The notes: a model not told the origin generated them from the sequence alone. DNA of 64,000 bases from Amycolatopsis tolypomycina (GCF_900105945.1 NZ_FNSO01000004.1:6452001-6516000); one strand, 5' to 3'. Shown: positions 8,328 through 17,484, numbered from the stretch's first letter. Program-made: numbers and translations.

Positions 8328-9123
8328 GCGCCACCGCCCGTCCGATCGCGTCGGCCACGACGTCGCGGCCGGCGGGTTCGTAGTGCGCCGACACGGCCCC
8401 GCCGGGCCCCGCCTGCGCGTGCACCAGATACCGGCCCGCGGCCGTGTCGACCCAGCCCAGCGTGGGCGCCCGGCGCCCGCGGCCGGTCACCACGATCTGC
8501 CCGCCGCCGTACCGGACGCCCGGAAGCAGCTCGTCCGCCTCGGGTTCCGGCGGCGCGCCGGGGCCGAGGTCCGGGCCCATTTCGAGGGTGTCGAAGGCCA
8601 GCGTCTCCGCGTCGTCGTGCTCGGCCTCGGCCAGGCGCCGGCGTCGCATCGCCGACAGCTCGGGGCCCGCCCGCCGCTCGACGGCGACGACCGGGCCGCC
8701 CACGCCCGCGACCGGCGGCAGCACCCCGGCGAGCACGTCGACGAACTCCTCGTCGGAGAAGAGCGAGAACCCGAGCCGGTCGTCCGCGGCGAACTGCGTG
8801 ATGCCCAGTGCCTGCGCCCCGTCGGTCAGCGCGGCCACCGCGATGGTGGCGCCGAGCCCGTCGATCCCGGCGATGGCGACCAGCACGCGGTGCCCGGTGA
8901 ACAGGGAAAACGCGGTGCGGAGGTGGCTGTTGAGGCGGCCGCGCACGGACAGCCGCCGCCCGGCGAGCGCCGTTTCGACGTCGTCGGCCAGCGCGGCCAG
9001 CCGCGCGGGGTCCCCGGGCGCGGGCCCGAACCGGAGCGGGAAGATCCGCGCGGGCACGCCGAGGGCTTGGCCGAGGACATCCGCTTCGACCGGGTCGAGG
9101 GTGAAGTCGAACCGCTCCGCCAT
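8317..9123 (-). CDS. EspG-family ESX secretion chaperone
   Basis: 268 residues. The N-terminal FDFTLDPVEADVLGQALGVP, the middle VAIAGIDGLGATIAVAALTD and the C-terminal GRYLVHAQAGPGGAVSAHYE with AGRDVVADAIGRAV match the EspG family. These are cytosolic chaperones that bind PE-PPE type substrates for type VII secretion. ATG 9123 is preferred because GGAAGG lies 8 bases upstream; the in-frame GTG at 9132 has no room for a ribosome-binding site. It is the first gene of the cassette that runs to the RHS toxin, with overlapping stop and start to the next gene. No EccC or other ESX motor component is visible here, so the secretion machine must be elsewhere. Confidence 0.83.
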   Translation of the reverse strand: MAERFDFTLDPVEADVLGQALGVPARIFPLRFGPAPGDPARLAALADDVETALAGRRLSVRGRLNSHLRTAFSLFTGHRVLVAIAGIDGLGATIAVAALTDGAQALGITQFAADDRLGFSLFSDEEFVDVLAGVLPPVAGVGGPVVAVERRAGPELSAMRRRRLAEAEHDDAETLAFDTLEMGPDLGPGAPPEPEADELLPGVRYGGGQIVVTGRGRRAPTLGWVDTAAGRYLVHAQAGPGGAVSAHYEPAGRDVVADAIGRAVAHVY

Positions 9124-9365
9124 CGCTGCCACCTTCCGCCGGCCCCGTCGCCGGCGAGAACCCTCACCATTACGCCGAACGGCGGCACGGCGCTAGCCCC
9201 GGCGGCTCAGAAGCGGCCGACCGACGGCAAATGGTTGCACGCCCGCAACCCCATCGAGGCCGACGTCGGAGTGCACCACCCGATCTCGCGGCAAGACCGC
9301 GCGAACAGGTGAAACGCAGCGGGTCGCGGCCATGCTGGGCGCTGCCGGCAAGGGGTGATCCGCCA

Positions 9366-9401
9366 GGACGGTGGCCGGGCCGCACCGCCCGGCCACCGTC
9401 C
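9366..9401 (-). terminator. Strong hairpin terminator after ferritin gene
   Basis: A perfect 15-bp inverted repeat (arms 9366-9380 and 9387-9401, loop CGCACC) starts five bases beyond the ferritin stop codon at 9407. No U-tract follows, as is usual in actinomycetes. The stretch 9124-9365 between it and the EspG gene holds no convincing gene; it should contain the cassette promoter. Confidence 0.85.
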
Positions 9402-9406
9402 TGCCG

Positions 9407-9943
9407 TCACAGCTTGCCGCCCGCGACCGGCGGCATGTCCGGGGCGTCCTCGGCTTCGTTGCCCGCCTCGCGGAACAGGTGGTTCTCGACCTCGAACAGG
9501 TTGCCGCCGGCCCGCTCCACCACGGTGAGCAGCGTCGACATCTGCGCGACCTCCTCCACCTGTTCCTTCAGGAACCAGTGCACGAACTGCTCGCCGAGGT
9601 AGTCCTCCTCCACCCGCGCGGCCTTCGCCATCGCCTCGATGTCGGCGGTGACCGCGCGTTCCTGCGTCAAGGCCAGCTCGATCGCTTCGTGCACACTCGA
9701 AAAGTCGTTCCGCACGTCACCGCTGCCGGGGATGGCCACCGGCTCGTCGCGGTCGAGCAGGTAGCGCACCATCGCCAGCGCGTGGTTGCGCTCCTCGATC
9801 GCCTGCCGGTAGAAGCGCTTGGCCAGCCGCGGCAGGTCGCGGGCGTCGAACCAGACGGCCAGGGCGATGTACTGCTGGGCGGCGGTGAACTCGTGGCGGA
9901 TCTGCGTCTGCAGCAGTTCGGCGAACTTCCGGGTCTTGGCCAT
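9407..9943 (-). CDS. bfrB: Ferritin, BfrB-like
   Basis: 178 residues. It stores iron as a mineral core after oxidising Fe(II) at a di-iron centre in a 24-subunit cytosolic shell. The sequence follows mycobacterial BfrB closely: KFAELLQTQIRHEFTAAQQY with the first ferroxidase Glu, AIEERNHALAMVRYLLDRDE with the EERNH metal ligands, then LGEQFVHWFLKEQVEEVAQM and AGGNLFEVENHLFRE. The C-terminal tail (MPPVAGGKL) is like BfrB as well. ATG 9943 gives the expected length. Divergent from an SDR gene with 48 bases between; no IdeR-like box was verified there. Confidence 0.93.
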   Translation of the reverse strand: MAKTRKFAELLQTQIRHEFTAAQQYIALAVWFDARDLPRLAKRFYRQAIEERNHALAMVRYLLDRDEPVAIPGSGDVRNDFSSVHEAIELALTQERAVTADIEAMAKAARVEEDYLGEQFVHWFLKEQVEEVAQMSTLLTVVERAGGNLFEVENHLFREAGNEAEDAPDMPPVAGGKL

Positions 9944-9991
9944 GCGTCCCAACCTACGACGGACCCGGGGTGCGCAGCTACGATCGGCGCG

Positions 9992-10750
9992 ATGACCGCC
10001 TTGCCCGACCTGTCCGGCTCGATCGCCTGCGTCACCGGCGCGTCCGGCGGGCTGGGCCGCGGGATCGCGCTCCGGTTCGCCGAAGCGGGCGCGGCGGTGG
10101 CCGTGCACCACCGCCGTCCGGGCGCGGCCGAGGACGTCGTCGCGGCCATCGAAGCGCTGGGCGGGCGGGCCCGCGCGTTCGCCGCCGAACTCACCGACGA
10201 CCACGCCTGCCACACGCTGCTCGACGCCGTCGCGGACTGGGGCGGCCGGCTCGACGCGCTCGTCAACAACGCCGGCGTCCAGCCGGTCGAAGCGCTCGAG
10301 ACGCTGCCGGTGCGGAGCTGGCGGGAAATGCTGGACGCGACCCTGACCAGCGCTTTTTCCTGCACCCAGGCGGCGGCGCGGCTGATGGGCGACGGCGGGA
10401 GCGTCACGCACATCGCGTCGATCGAAGCCCAGCAACCGGCGCCCGGGCACGGCCACTACAGCGCGGCCAAGGCGGCGCTGGTGATGCACGCCCGCGGCGC
10501 GGCGCTGGAGTACGGGCCACGCGGGATCCGCGTCAACACGGTGTCACCCGGGTTGATCTCCCGGCCGGGCCTCGCCGAGGACTGGCCGGAAGGCGTCGAG
10601 CGGTGGCAGCGCGCGGCACCGCTGGGCCGGCTGGGCACCCCGGCCGACGTCGGCAACGCGTGCGTCTTCCTGGCTTCGCCGCTGGCGTCCTGGATCACCG
10701 GCCACGACCTGGTCGTCGACGGCGGCGTCACGGCGCACCCGACCTGGTGA
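9992..10750 (+). CDS. SDR-family oxidoreductase
   Basis: 252 residues, classical short-chain dehydrogenase/reductase. The cofactor loop TGASGGLGRG lies near 14-23, NNAG near 90, and the catalytic Ser and YxxxK are in THIASIEAQQ and HYSAAKAALV. The C-terminal end DLVVDGGVTAHPTW is typical of FabG-like members. HHRRPGAAED after the second strand fits NADP(H) preference (Arg residues), but this is inferred. Substrate unknown. The N-terminus MTALPDLSGSIACVTGASGG is used with ATG 9992. It is divergent from ferritin and ends 50 bases before the thioesterase; the operator between suggests separate regulation. Confidence 0.85.
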   Translation: MTALPDLSGSIACVTGASGGLGRGIALRFAEAGAAVAVHHRRPGAAEDVVAAIEALGGRARAFAAELTDDHACHTLLDAVADWGGRLDALVNNAGVQPVEALETLPVRSWREMLDATLTSAFSCTQAAARLMGDGGSVTHIASIEAQQPAPGHGHYSAAKAALVMHARGAALEYGPRGIRVNTVSPGLISRPGLAEDWPEGVERWQRAAPLGRLGTPADVGNACVFLASPLASWITGHDLVVDGGVTAHPTW

Positions 10751-10763
10751 TCCCCTGCTAGAC

Positions 10764-10777
10764 TGAAACGTGTTCTA
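10764..10777. promoter_or_regulatory. KstR-type operator
   Basis: TGAAACGTGTTCTA fits the KstR consensus TNNAACNNGTTNNA exactly. It sits 22 bases before the thioesterase start at 10800, where a bound repressor would block transcription. KstR is the TetR repressor of sterol and lipid catabolism in actinomycetes. A second match lies before the cholesterol oxidase gene (61584-61597). Confidence 0.7.
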
Positions 10778-10799
10778 GTTCCGGTCCCCGGGGAGCGCG

Positions 10800-11447
10800 A
10801 TGTCCGAAAATCCGTTTCCGGTAGTCGACGGCGTGCCGCCGGGGCGGGCGCTGCTCGGCGCCCGGATCCGCGAGCTGATCGAGGCCGCCGTCTGCGTCCG
10901 CGACGACGAAGCCGACCTCGCCGCCGCCGCTCGCCGCGTCGAAGCGGTCACCGAGGCGCTGCGGGCGGGCGGCCACCGGTCGCCGCTGCTGCTGGCCGCC
11001 CTCGACGGCGGGGGCCACCTGAGCATCAACAACCCGCTGGAAGGACCCGGAAACCCCCTGGCGCCACCGCTTTCGTGGGCGCACATCGGACCTGAGTCGG
11101 TGCGCGCCGACGTCCTCCTCGGCGCGGCACACGAAGGCCCACCCGGCCGCGTGCACGGCGGCTGGGTGGCCGCCGTACTGGACCACGTGCTCGGCCGCGC
11201 GACCGCGGCGGCCGGCTTCCCGGGAATGACGGCGTCCCTGACGGTCGATTACCACCACGGGACGCCGTACGCGGTGCCGCTCACCGCGGAAGGCCGGCTC
11301 GTCCGCCGCGACGGCCGGAAACTCCACGCCACCGGCGAACTCAAGGCGGGCGACGTCGTCTGCGCCACGGCGACGGCGATCCTCGTCCACTTCAGCGCCG
11401 ACCAATTCCCCGTGGCGACCCGCGCCATGCCGTCCACTGTGGACTAA
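10800..11447 (+). CDS. Hotdog-fold thioesterase (PaaI-like)
   Basis: 215 residues. The hotdog core is in the C-terminal half: GPPGRVHGGWVAAVLDHVLG is the HGG-D active-site segment, followed by TASLTVDYHHGTPYAVPLTA and GDVVCATATAILVHF. Such proteins hydrolyse acyl-CoA thioesters in the cytosol. The N-terminal 100 residues resemble actinomycete thioesterases that carry an extra helical part. ATG 10800 has GGGGAG 5-6 bases upstream. A KstR-type operator just upstream suggests it belongs to sterol or fatty-acid catabolism. Exact substrate unknown. Confidence 0.82.
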   Translation: MSENPFPVVDGVPPGRALLGARIRELIEAAVCVRDDEADLAAAARRVEAVTEALRAGGHRSPLLLAALDGGGHLSINNPLEGPGNPLAPPLSWAHIGPESVRADVLLGAAHEGPPGRVHGGWVAAVLDHVLGRATAAAGFPGMTASLTVDYHHGTPYAVPLTAEGRLVRRDGRKLHATGELKAGDVVCATATAILVHFSADQFPVATRAMPSTVD

Positions 11448-11543
11448 CCGATCGAGTGATGATGTTCGAACGCTTGTTCGGGTAGCGTGGCAGCATGACC
11501 GAAACCGAGCAGACAACCACAGCCCAGCACCGAGCGGGAGCGC

Positions 11544-12308
11544 CTAGGACACGACCGTCGTGTGCCGGGGTGCTTCCGAACTCGACGTCGCCATCAGGAC
11601 GGCGCAGATCGGCACGGCCATCGCCAGCGCAGCCAGGACGAACACGGGGAACAGGAAGGAGAACACCTCCGTGCCGGACGGGTCCGGCGCTTCCGCGTCC
11701 AGGTGCACGCGGACCGCCGCCATGCCCGTGTAGTGCATGCCGGTCACGGCCGCGCCCATCACCAGGCCCGCCGCCAGCCGGGGCAGGAGCTTGTCCAGGC
11801 CGACCGTGAACCACAGGGCCGCGGTCGCGGCGACGACAGCGATGACCACCGACAGCACCACCAATGTCGGGTCGTAGCCGATCGTGCCCTTGACCTGCAC
11901 CGCCCACATGCCCGTGTAGTGCATGACGGCCACCGCGAGCCCGGTCAGCAGGCCGCCGAGCAGCAGCCGCTTCCATGCGAACCGGTTGCGGACACCGAAC
12001 ACCAGCAACCCGCAGAACACCGCCACCACGGAAAGGATCGCCGACAGCGCAGTGCGGAGGATGTCGTAGCGCACCGGCAGGCCGGGCGTGGAAAACCCGA
12101 GCATCGCGATGAAGTGCATGACCCAGATACCGACACCGCCGATGGACACCGCCGCGAGCACCAGCCAGGTCAGCCGGGCGCGCGGGCTGTCGGTCGACCG
12201 CGCCTGCAGCGTGCAGGCGAGGCCGAGGGCGCAGCCCACCACCGAGGTGAGATAGGCGAGCACGACGAGCCAGTTGCCCATCGCGAAGTCTTCGTGGTTC
12301 ATGGGCAT
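11544..12308 (-). CDS. MHYT-domain integral membrane sensor
   Basis: 254 residues with about seven membrane segments and the diagnostic MHYT repeats: WVMHFIAMLGF, AVAVMHYTGMWAVQ and VTGMHYTGMAAVRV. In this family the Met and His residues are proposed to bind copper and to sense a diatomic gas or redox state. Most members are fused to output domains; this one is stand-alone, ending in a short polar tail. ATG 12308 is chosen for AAGGAG eight bases upstream. It starts 13 bases after the conservon GTPase gene, so it is probably co-transcribed as a fifth member of the cvn operon. Confidence 0.85.
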   Translation of the reverse strand: MPMNHEDFAMGNWLVVLAYLTSVVGCALGLACTLQARSTDSPRARLTWLVLAAVSIGGVGIWVMHFIAMLGFSTPGLPVRYDILRTALSAILSVVAVFCGLLVFGVRNRFAWKRLLLGGLLTGLAVAVMHYTGMWAVQVKGTIGYDPTLVVLSVVIAVVAATAALWFTVGLDKLLPRLAAGLVMGAAVTGMHYTGMAAVRVHLDAEAPDPSGTEVFSFLFPVFVLAALAMAVPICAVLMATSSSEAPRHTTVVS

Positions 12309-12321
12309 TTGTCCGGCTCCT

Positions 12322-12996
12322 TCAGGCTTTCCGTGATCTGGGCGCGTGGTGCTCCGCGAGCGCGTGCTCGGCTGCGGCGATGAGGGTCCGCTTCGTCGAC
12401 TCCGGTGAGCGCGCGTCACACGTGACAACCTCCACCGCGGCCGGGATCTTGAGGGCCTCGCGCACCTGCTCGGGCCCGTGCTGACGGGTGTCCTGGAACT
12501 GGTTGATGGCAACCAGGAAAGGCAGGCCGCGCGACTCGAAGAAGTCGATCGAAGCGAAGGAGTCCGCCAGCCGGCGCGTGTCCACCAGGACGATCGCCGC
12601 CACCGCACCGCAGACGAGGTCGTCCCACATGAACCAGAACCGGTGCTGGCCCGGCGTGCCGAAGACGTAGAGCACCAGGTCTTCGGCCAGGGTGAGCCTG
12701 CCGAAGTCCATCGCGACCGTGGTGGCGAACTTCCCCGGCACCGCTTCGGTCCGGTCGACGCCGACGGCGGCCGAGGTCATCAGCGCCTCGGTCCGCAACG
12801 GGTCGATCTCCGAGACGGCACCGACGAACGTCGTCTTGCCGGCCCCGAACCCCCCGGCCACGACGATCTTCGCCGACGTGATCCGGTTCGTGGAGGCACC
12901 GTTTTGGGAGGCACTGGTTTGGGAGGCACTGTTATTGGCAGCACTGGTTTCGACAACGCGGCTTTCCGCCGCACCGTCAGAGCGCACGTAGTCCAC
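12322..12996 (-). CDS. cvnD: Conservon GTPase-like protein CvnD
   Basis: 224 residues, small Ras/Mgl-type NTPase. After a low-complexity Ser/Asn/Ala leader (residues 12-33), the P-loop GGFGAGKTTFVGAVSE, the switch region FGRLTLAEDLVLYVFGTPGQ and AINQFQDT (NKxD-like place) give the G-domain order. It acts with the CvnA kinase-like receptor, the CvnB roadblock protein and CvnC at the membrane, as in Streptomyces conservons. GTG 12996 overlaps the cvnC stop by 20 bases; AAAGGG is upstream. The start is inferred; longer in-frame extension only reads through cvnC in another frame. Confidence 0.9.
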   Translation of the reverse strand: MDYVRSDGAAESRVVETSAANNSASQTSASQNGASTNRITSAKIVVAGGFGAGKTTFVGAVSEIDPLRTEALMTSAAVGVDRTEAVPGKFATTVAMDFGRLTLAEDLVLYVFGTPGQHRFWFMWDDLVCGAVAAIVLVDTRRLADSFASIDFFESRGLPFLVAINQFQDTRQHGPEQVREALKIPAAVEVVTCDARSPESTKRTLIAAAEHALAEHHAPRSRKA

Positions 12997-13354
12997 TGAG
13001 GACCCTTTCGAGCAGGTCGTTCCGTTCGTCCCAGGAGGCGTCCGCGGTGAGCGTGTCGCGGATCGACACCTGGCCGGCGATGAGCAGGTCGCCGATGAGC
13101 ACCCTGGCCACACCGAGGGGCACGCCCAGGTGGGCGCCGACCTCGGCGACCGATCGCTGGTGCAGGCACAGCTGCGTGATCACCGCCAGGGGGTTGGTCG
13201 GGCTGTACGGCGCCGTGCGGCCCTCCGCCGTCGTCTCCACGAGGGCTTCCACCGCCAGGTCGACCGTCGGCCGGGTGCGACCGGCGGTCCACGCGTACGG
13301 GCGGGCCAGCGACGCCGCGTGCCGCCCGCCCTCGCGTCGCCGGCCTTCCGTCAC
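12977..13354 (-). CDS. cvnC: Conservon protein CvnC (DUF742)
   Basis: 125 residues. The DUF742 core is clear: [40 protein letters not shown] and [20 protein letters not shown], a winged-helix-like fold. It is the third component of conservons, thought to connect roadblock and GTPase proteins. The GTG start overlaps the cvnB stop (GTGA, 4 bases), so the genes are coupled. The function is known only by association. Confidence 0.9.
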   Translation of the reverse strand: MTEGRRREGGRHAASLARPYAWTAGRTRPTVDLAVEALVETTAEGRTAPYSPTNPLAVITQLCLHQRSVAEVGAHLGVPLGVARVLIGDLLIAGQVSIRDTLTADASWDERNDLLERVLSGLRAL

Positions 13355-13785
13355 CGGGCCGCCCCCGGGGCGGCCGCGGGCCGAGCCGGTGTCTCGACCA
13401 CCTTCCCGACCCGGTCCACCAGCAACGTCATCTCGTAGCCCACCAGTCCGATGTCGCAACCCGGGTTGGCCAGCACCACCAGGTTCGAGCCGTCGCCGAC
13501 GTTCATCAGCAGCAGGAAGCCCTGCTCCATCTCGATCACCGACTGCACCACCCGCCCCGCGGTGAACAGGTCGGCGGTGCCGAGGGCGAGGCTGGAGAGG
13601 CCGGAGGCGATCGCCGACAACTGGTCGGCGCGGTCACGCGGCAGGGTTTCGTTCGCGGCCACGAGCAGCCCGTCCGCCGAGACGAGCGCGGCGTGCGCGA
13701 CGCCGGGAACCTCCTGGGTGAACGCCGAAACCAGCCAGTTCCGGGACCTTTCGGCCACTTCCGTTCCTTCCTGCCGGGTGATCAT
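13351..13785 (-). CDS. cvnB: Conservon roadblock/LC7 protein CvnB
   Basis: 144 residues, roadblock/LC7 fold: [33 protein letters not shown], then [40 protein letters not shown] and [17 protein letters not shown]. Roadblock proteins bind and regulate Ras-like GTPases, here CvnD. ATG 13785 overlaps the cvnA stop (ATGA) with GGAG close upstream. The C-terminal tail is Ala/Pro-rich. Confidence 0.9.
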   Translation of the reverse strand: MITRQEGTEVAERSRNWLVSAFTQEVPGVAHAALVSADGLLVAANETLPRDRADQLSAIASGLSSLALGTADLFTAGRVVQSVIEMEQGFLLLMNVGDGSNLVVLANPGCDIGLVGYEMTLLVDRVGKVVETPARPAAAPGAAR

Positions 13786-16124
13786 CGCTGCTCCGCCTCC
13801 GGCTCGCCCGCGACCCGGTGCCGGGCCGCGCGCATGCCGCTGTAGTGCCGGGAAAGGTTGTTCCGCACCGCGGCCGGGTCGCGGAACGACGTGTCCGGCG
13901 GCTGCTGCGGACGCGGGGTGACCGAGCCGGGCGCCAGCTGCGCACCCGGTGTCCGGGCCGGCAGCCCCGAATCGGTGAACTCGATGTCGGCCAGGTCGTC
14001 GAGGGTGCCGACGGCGGCTTCCGCGGCCTGGCGGACCTGGTCGGCCGGGGTCGCCCAGCCGCCGGGCCGGGCCGGGGTCGCCGGGGCTTCGGCGAACCAG
14101 TGCGACAGCATCTGGTCGAAGATCGGCGTCGGCGGGTCCGCCACCGGGGGCGGTTCTTCGGCAGGCCACCGCGGTTCGAGCTCGTGCCGGGCGGTGCCGT
14201 TCGAGCTGCCGTTGACAGCGCCGTTGACCACAGCGCCGTTGGCCGAGCCGGTGAACGAGGCGCCGTTGACCACAGCGCCATTGACCACAGCACCGTTGAC
14301 CACAGCGCCGTTGACGCCCGGCGTGGGCGGGGCGGTCCGGGGCGGCAGGTCGACCAGGATCAGCACCCCGGGCACGTGCACGCTGGCCGTGATGCCGGCG
14401 CTCGCCGTGCGCGTGGTCGTCGGCCGCAGGCGGACGGTGATCCCGTGCGACGCCGCCAGCCTGCTCACCACGAACAGGCCCATCCGGCGGGTGGTCTCCG
14501 GGCTGACCGAGGCCCCCGCGGCCAGCCGGGCGTTCGCCGCGTCGAGGTCTTCGCGGGTCATGCCGAGCCCGACGTCGACGACCTCGATGAGCAGGCCGCC
14601 GTCGAAGCCGCGGTCGGCGGTGAGCACGACCTGCTCGTCCGGCGGGGACGACCGGATGGCGTTCTCCAGCAGCTCGGCGAGGATGTGCACGACGTCCGCG
14701 GCGGCTTCGGCCTGCACCGACCCGCGGGGCGCGTTGCCGAGCGAGACGCGCTGGTAGTCCTTGACCTCCGACGTCGCGGCCCGCAGCAGCTCGACCGTCG
14801 CGACCGGGCCGACGTCGCGGCGAACCGGCCGGCCACCGGCGAGGACCTGGAGGTTCTCGCCGTTGCGCCGCAGCCGGGTGGCGATGTGGTCGATCTGGAA
14901 CAGCTCGGCCAGCCGCTGCGGGTCCTGCTCGTCGGCTTCGAGGTCCTCGATCACCGACAGCTGCAGCTCCACCAGCGACTGGCTGCGCCGGGACAGCGTC
15001 ATGAACATCTCGCTGACCTGGATCCGCATCTCGGCCTGCTCGCCGACGGCCAGGCGCACCGCCTGCCGGTGCATGTCGTCGAAGGCGCGCGCGAGCTGCC
15101 CGATCTCCTCCTCGGAGTCGACCGGGATCGGCGCGGTCGTCCGCCAGTCGACGTCATCGCCCTCGCGGATGCGTTCGATCGTGTCGGGCAGCCGGCGGCG
15201 CGCGGTGTCGAGCGCGGCCGCGTGCAGCCGCCGGATCGGGGCGACCACCGACCGGGCCACGGCGAGGGCGATGGCGAGGGCGCCGAGGAGCGCGGCGAGC
15301 ACCAGGGCGGCGTCGCGCAGCGCGTCGGAGCGGGCGGTGTTGGTCTGCGCGCCCACGGCGTCCGAAAGCGTTTTCACCTGCTCGGCGAGGATGGTGCCGA
15401 GCATCGCGCGCTTCGCCTCGGCGCCCCCGGCACCGGGACTGGTGGCCGCGGCGAACCGGGCGGCCGCGGCGCCGGCGGGCAGGGCGCGCCGGATCTGTCC
15501 GGTGAGCACGGTTTCCTCCGCCGCGGCCCGTTCGGCGGCCCCCGCCGAAGCGTCGTCGGGACGGCCGGCCAATGCTTCTTGACCGGCGAGGCTGGTCCTC
15601 AGCTGGACCAGGGATTCGGCAGCGGCGGCCAAAGCGTCGAGATCACCATTCCCGGCCTGCTCGACGACCCCGTCGATCACTTCGCTCAGCCCGACGGTGA
15701 AGTCGTGGTACGCGGCGGTTTTCACGGGTGGCGAACCGGTCTGCTGCCGCAGGTCGGCCAATTTACCCAGCTGATCTTCCAATGACCGCGACAGCTCCGC
15801 GTTGAGCTGGGAAAATGCGGCGTCGTGGCGGACGGCGGCGGCTTTCTCGTCGACCGCTTCGGTCTGGGCGGCTCCGCCGCCGTGGATCATCTCGTCGTCG
15901 GCCAGTCCGGCGAGTTCGGAAATCCCTTGCACGACCGGCATTTGGTCGCGGACCGCGCTGAGCCCGCCCGCACGGGCGAGCTCGGCCTGCACCCGGCCAC
16001 CCGCCAGCAGCAGGGCGACCAGGACGGGCAGCAACAGCACGACGGAGATCTTGGTGCGCAGCCGCCAGCTACCGGGATTCCAGGAGGCGATGGAACGGCG
16101 CGACAGGGGTTCGTCTTCTTTCAT
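13782..16124 (-). CDS. cvnA: Conservon sensor histidine-kinase-like protein CvnA
   Basis: 780 residues. A first membrane segment (about 27-44, [18 protein letters not shown]) and a second (about 268-290, [20 protein letters not shown]) flank an extracytoplasmic helical domain like nitrate/nitrite-sensing (NIT) modules. HAMP follows ([20 protein letters not shown]), then a dimerisation-like helix and a HATPase domain ([47 protein letters not shown]). No normal phospho-His box is evident, as in other conservons. Residues about 600-640 hold NGAV repeats. The C-terminal 140 residues are Pro-rich and disordered-looking. First gene of the cvn operon; start at ATG 16124. Confidence 0.9.
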   Translation of the reverse strand: MKEDEPLSRRSIASWNPGSWRLRTKISVVLLLPVLVALLLAGGRVQAELARAGGLSAVRDQMPVVQGISELAGLADDEMIHGGGAAQTEAVDEKAAAVRHDAAFSQLNAELSRSLEDQLGKLADLRQQTGSPPVKTAAYHDFTVGLSEVIDGVVEQAGNGDLDALAAAAESLVQLRTSLAGQEALAGRPDDASAGAAERAAAEETVLTGQIRRALPAGAAAARFAAATSPGAGGAEAKRAMLGTILAEQVKTLSDAVGAQTNTARSDALRDAALVLAALLGALAIALAVARSVVAPIRRLHAAALDTARRRLPDTIERIREGDDVDWRTTAPIPVDSEEEIGQLARAFDDMHRQAVRLAVGEQAEMRIQVSEMFMTLSRRSQSLVELQLSVIEDLEADEQDPQRLAELFQIDHIATRLRRNGENLQVLAGGRPVRRDVGPVATVELLRAATSEVKDYQRVSLGNAPRGSVQAEAAADVVHILAELLENAIRSSPPDEQVVLTADRGFDGGLLIEVVDVGLGMTREDLDAANARLAAGASVSPETTRRMGLFVVSRLAASHGITVRLRPTTTRTASAGITASVHVPGVLILVDLPPRTAPPTPGVNGAVVNGAVVNGAVVNGASFTGSANGAVVNGAVNGSSNGTARHELEPRWPAEEPPPVADPPTPIFDQMLSHWFAEAPATPARPGGWATPADQVRQAAEAAVGTLDDLADIEFTDSGLPARTPGAQLAPGSVTPRPQQPPDTSFRDPAAVRNNLSRHYSGMRAARHRVAGEPEAEQR
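14265..14309. repeat. 15-bp tandem repeat in cvnA
   Basis: Three contiguous 15-base units (14265-14279, 14280-14294, 14295-14309) of the GTTGACCACAGCGCC type, with another copy at 14223-14237. They encode NGAVV units in the CvnA linker. In frame. Confidence 0.9.
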
Positions 16125-16456
16125 CGGTGGCGTGGCTCGATTCGTACCGGTGGCCCGAGAACCATTTCCGTTCTTTTTCCGCGGAATTCAGCCGACGACG
16201 TAACTCCGGCGACCGTGGTGCTGTCAAGGAATGCCGGTCGTTTCCCCCGTACGCACCAAGGACTCCCCCTTACGCACCAATGACACAGCGTGAAGCGCCA
16301 CGGCATGGCTTTTTACCCTTGCGGAGGGTGAAGGCTTCTCGCAAGGCCGTGCGGAATTGCGACCCGGGTGCGTGAATTTCCGGCGGCCGCGCGACCCCCG
16401 TCGGCGGCCCCCGCGGCGCCCGTTACCCTCGGCCGGAAAGGGGGTGCGCACGGCGG
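16125..16456. other. Divergent intergenic region of cvnA and a regulator
   Basis: About 330 bases between divergent starts. It holds two close direct repeats (TACGCACCAA at about 16250 and again about 20 bases on) in a relatively AT-richer stretch, a plausible promoter area. No convincing gene is present. Confidence 0.4.
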
Positions 16457-17416
16457 ATGTTGAAAGTTCACTTCACGGAAGCGGACCTGGCGAAGATCAC
16501 CATCGCCGAGGACGCCGACCCGATGTGGGAGCTGCTGATGAGCAGCTACCGCATCCGGCGGCCGGAGGGTGAGCCGTTCTTCGGCCGCTGGCGGCGGGGG
16601 TCGCGTTCGGCGGTCCCCCAGTCCGGCCGGCTGCTGATGTCCGCCGTCCCGCCCTACGGCTACTGCCCGGACTTCCTCACCCCGGCCGGCGCCCGCACCA
16701 TCGGCGAGGGCGTCTCGGCGGTGCTCGAAACACCGGCCGACTCGCTGGCCGGCGACGTCGCCGAGCTGACGGCACAGGGCACCCACGTCCCGGCGTGGCT
16801 GCGCCGCGTCGGCGACGGCGAGCCCGCCGAGCTGCGGCGGCTGGGCACGGCCCTGCACGACTACTACCGCCAGTGCGTCGCCCCCGACTGGCCTGCGGTC
16901 CGCCGCGCGGTCGCCCGCGACCGCCACCGGCTGCAGGCCAACCTGGACCGGGGCGGGCCGCAGCTGCTGCTCTCGACGTTGCACCCGGACGTGACGTGGT
17001 CCCCGCCGGTGCTGCGGGTGCGCTTCCCGATCGAGCAGGAGCTGCACCTCAAGGGCCGCGGGCTGCGGCTGATCCCGGCCTTCTTCGCCCACGGCATGCC
17101 GACGACGTTCAAGGACCCGGCCCGCCCGCCCGCGCTGGTCTATTCGATCAGCCACCCGCGGTTCGACAGCGACGCGGAGCCGGGCCCGTCACTGGCGGCG
17201 CTGCTCGGCCACACCCGGGCCCGGGTGCTGGTGACGATCGCGACGACCCGGTGCAACACCAGCGAGCTGGCGGAGCTGACGGGCATCTCCCCGGCCACGG
17301 CGAGCCAGCACGCGTCGGTGCTGCGGGCCAGCGGGCTGATCAGCAGCAACCGGTCGGGCAAGTCGCAGATCCACGAGATCACCCCGCTCGGCCTGGGGAT
17401 CATCCGGGCGAGCTGA
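16457..17416 (+). CDS. ArsR-like winged-helix regulator (DUF5937 type)
   Basis: 319 residues. The N-terminal two thirds are an actinomycete-specific domain starting MLKVHFTEADLAKITIAEDA, with RGLRLIPAFFAHGMPTTF and ALVYSISHP in the middle. The C-terminal 75 residues are a winged helix: RARVLVTIATTRCNTSELAE, LTGISPATASQHASVLRASG, LISSNRSGKSQIHEITPLGL. This layout matches DUF5937/ArsR-type regulators found near cell-surface or antibiotic genes. No metal-binding cysteine pair is seen. It is divergent from cvnA, but no functional link is shown. ATG 16457 fits the family start. Confidence 0.8.
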   Translation: MLKVHFTEADLAKITIAEDADPMWELLMSSYRIRRPEGEPFFGRWRRGSRSAVPQSGRLLMSAVPPYGYCPDFLTPAGARTIGEGVSAVLETPADSLAGDVAELTAQGTHVPAWLRRVGDGEPAELRRLGTALHDYYRQCVAPDWPAVRRAVARDRHRLQANLDRGGPQLLLSTLHPDVTWSPPVLRVRFPIEQELHLKGRGLRLIPAFFAHGMPTTFKDPARPPALVYSISHPRFDSDAEPGPSLAALLGHTRARVLVTIATTRCNTSELAELTGISPATASQHASVLRASGLISSNRSGKSQIHEITPLGLGIIRAS

Positions 17417-17472
17417 CCGAGGTGGGGCGGTGGGCGACCGCCCGGCTCGTGCGCGGCGCTCCGAGGTCGTGT

Positions 17473-17478
17473 TAGCCT
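17473..17478 (+). promoter_or_regulatory. -10 box of a leaderless transcript
   Basis: TAGCCT lies seven bases before the GTG of the small leader ORF at 17485, the spacing at which transcription would begin on the GTG itself. A -35 box is not clear. Confidence 0.5.
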
Positions 17479-17484
17479 GTCGCC

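Noticed and set aside
9170..9410. Small ORFs between EspG-like and ferritin genes
   Set aside because: Short, overlapping, no ribosome-binding site; they end in the terminator hairpin.
16244..16290. Direct repeats of TACGCACCAA before cvnA as an operator
   Set aside because: Only two imperfect copies, with no known regulator motif; kept as a note in the intergenic entry.
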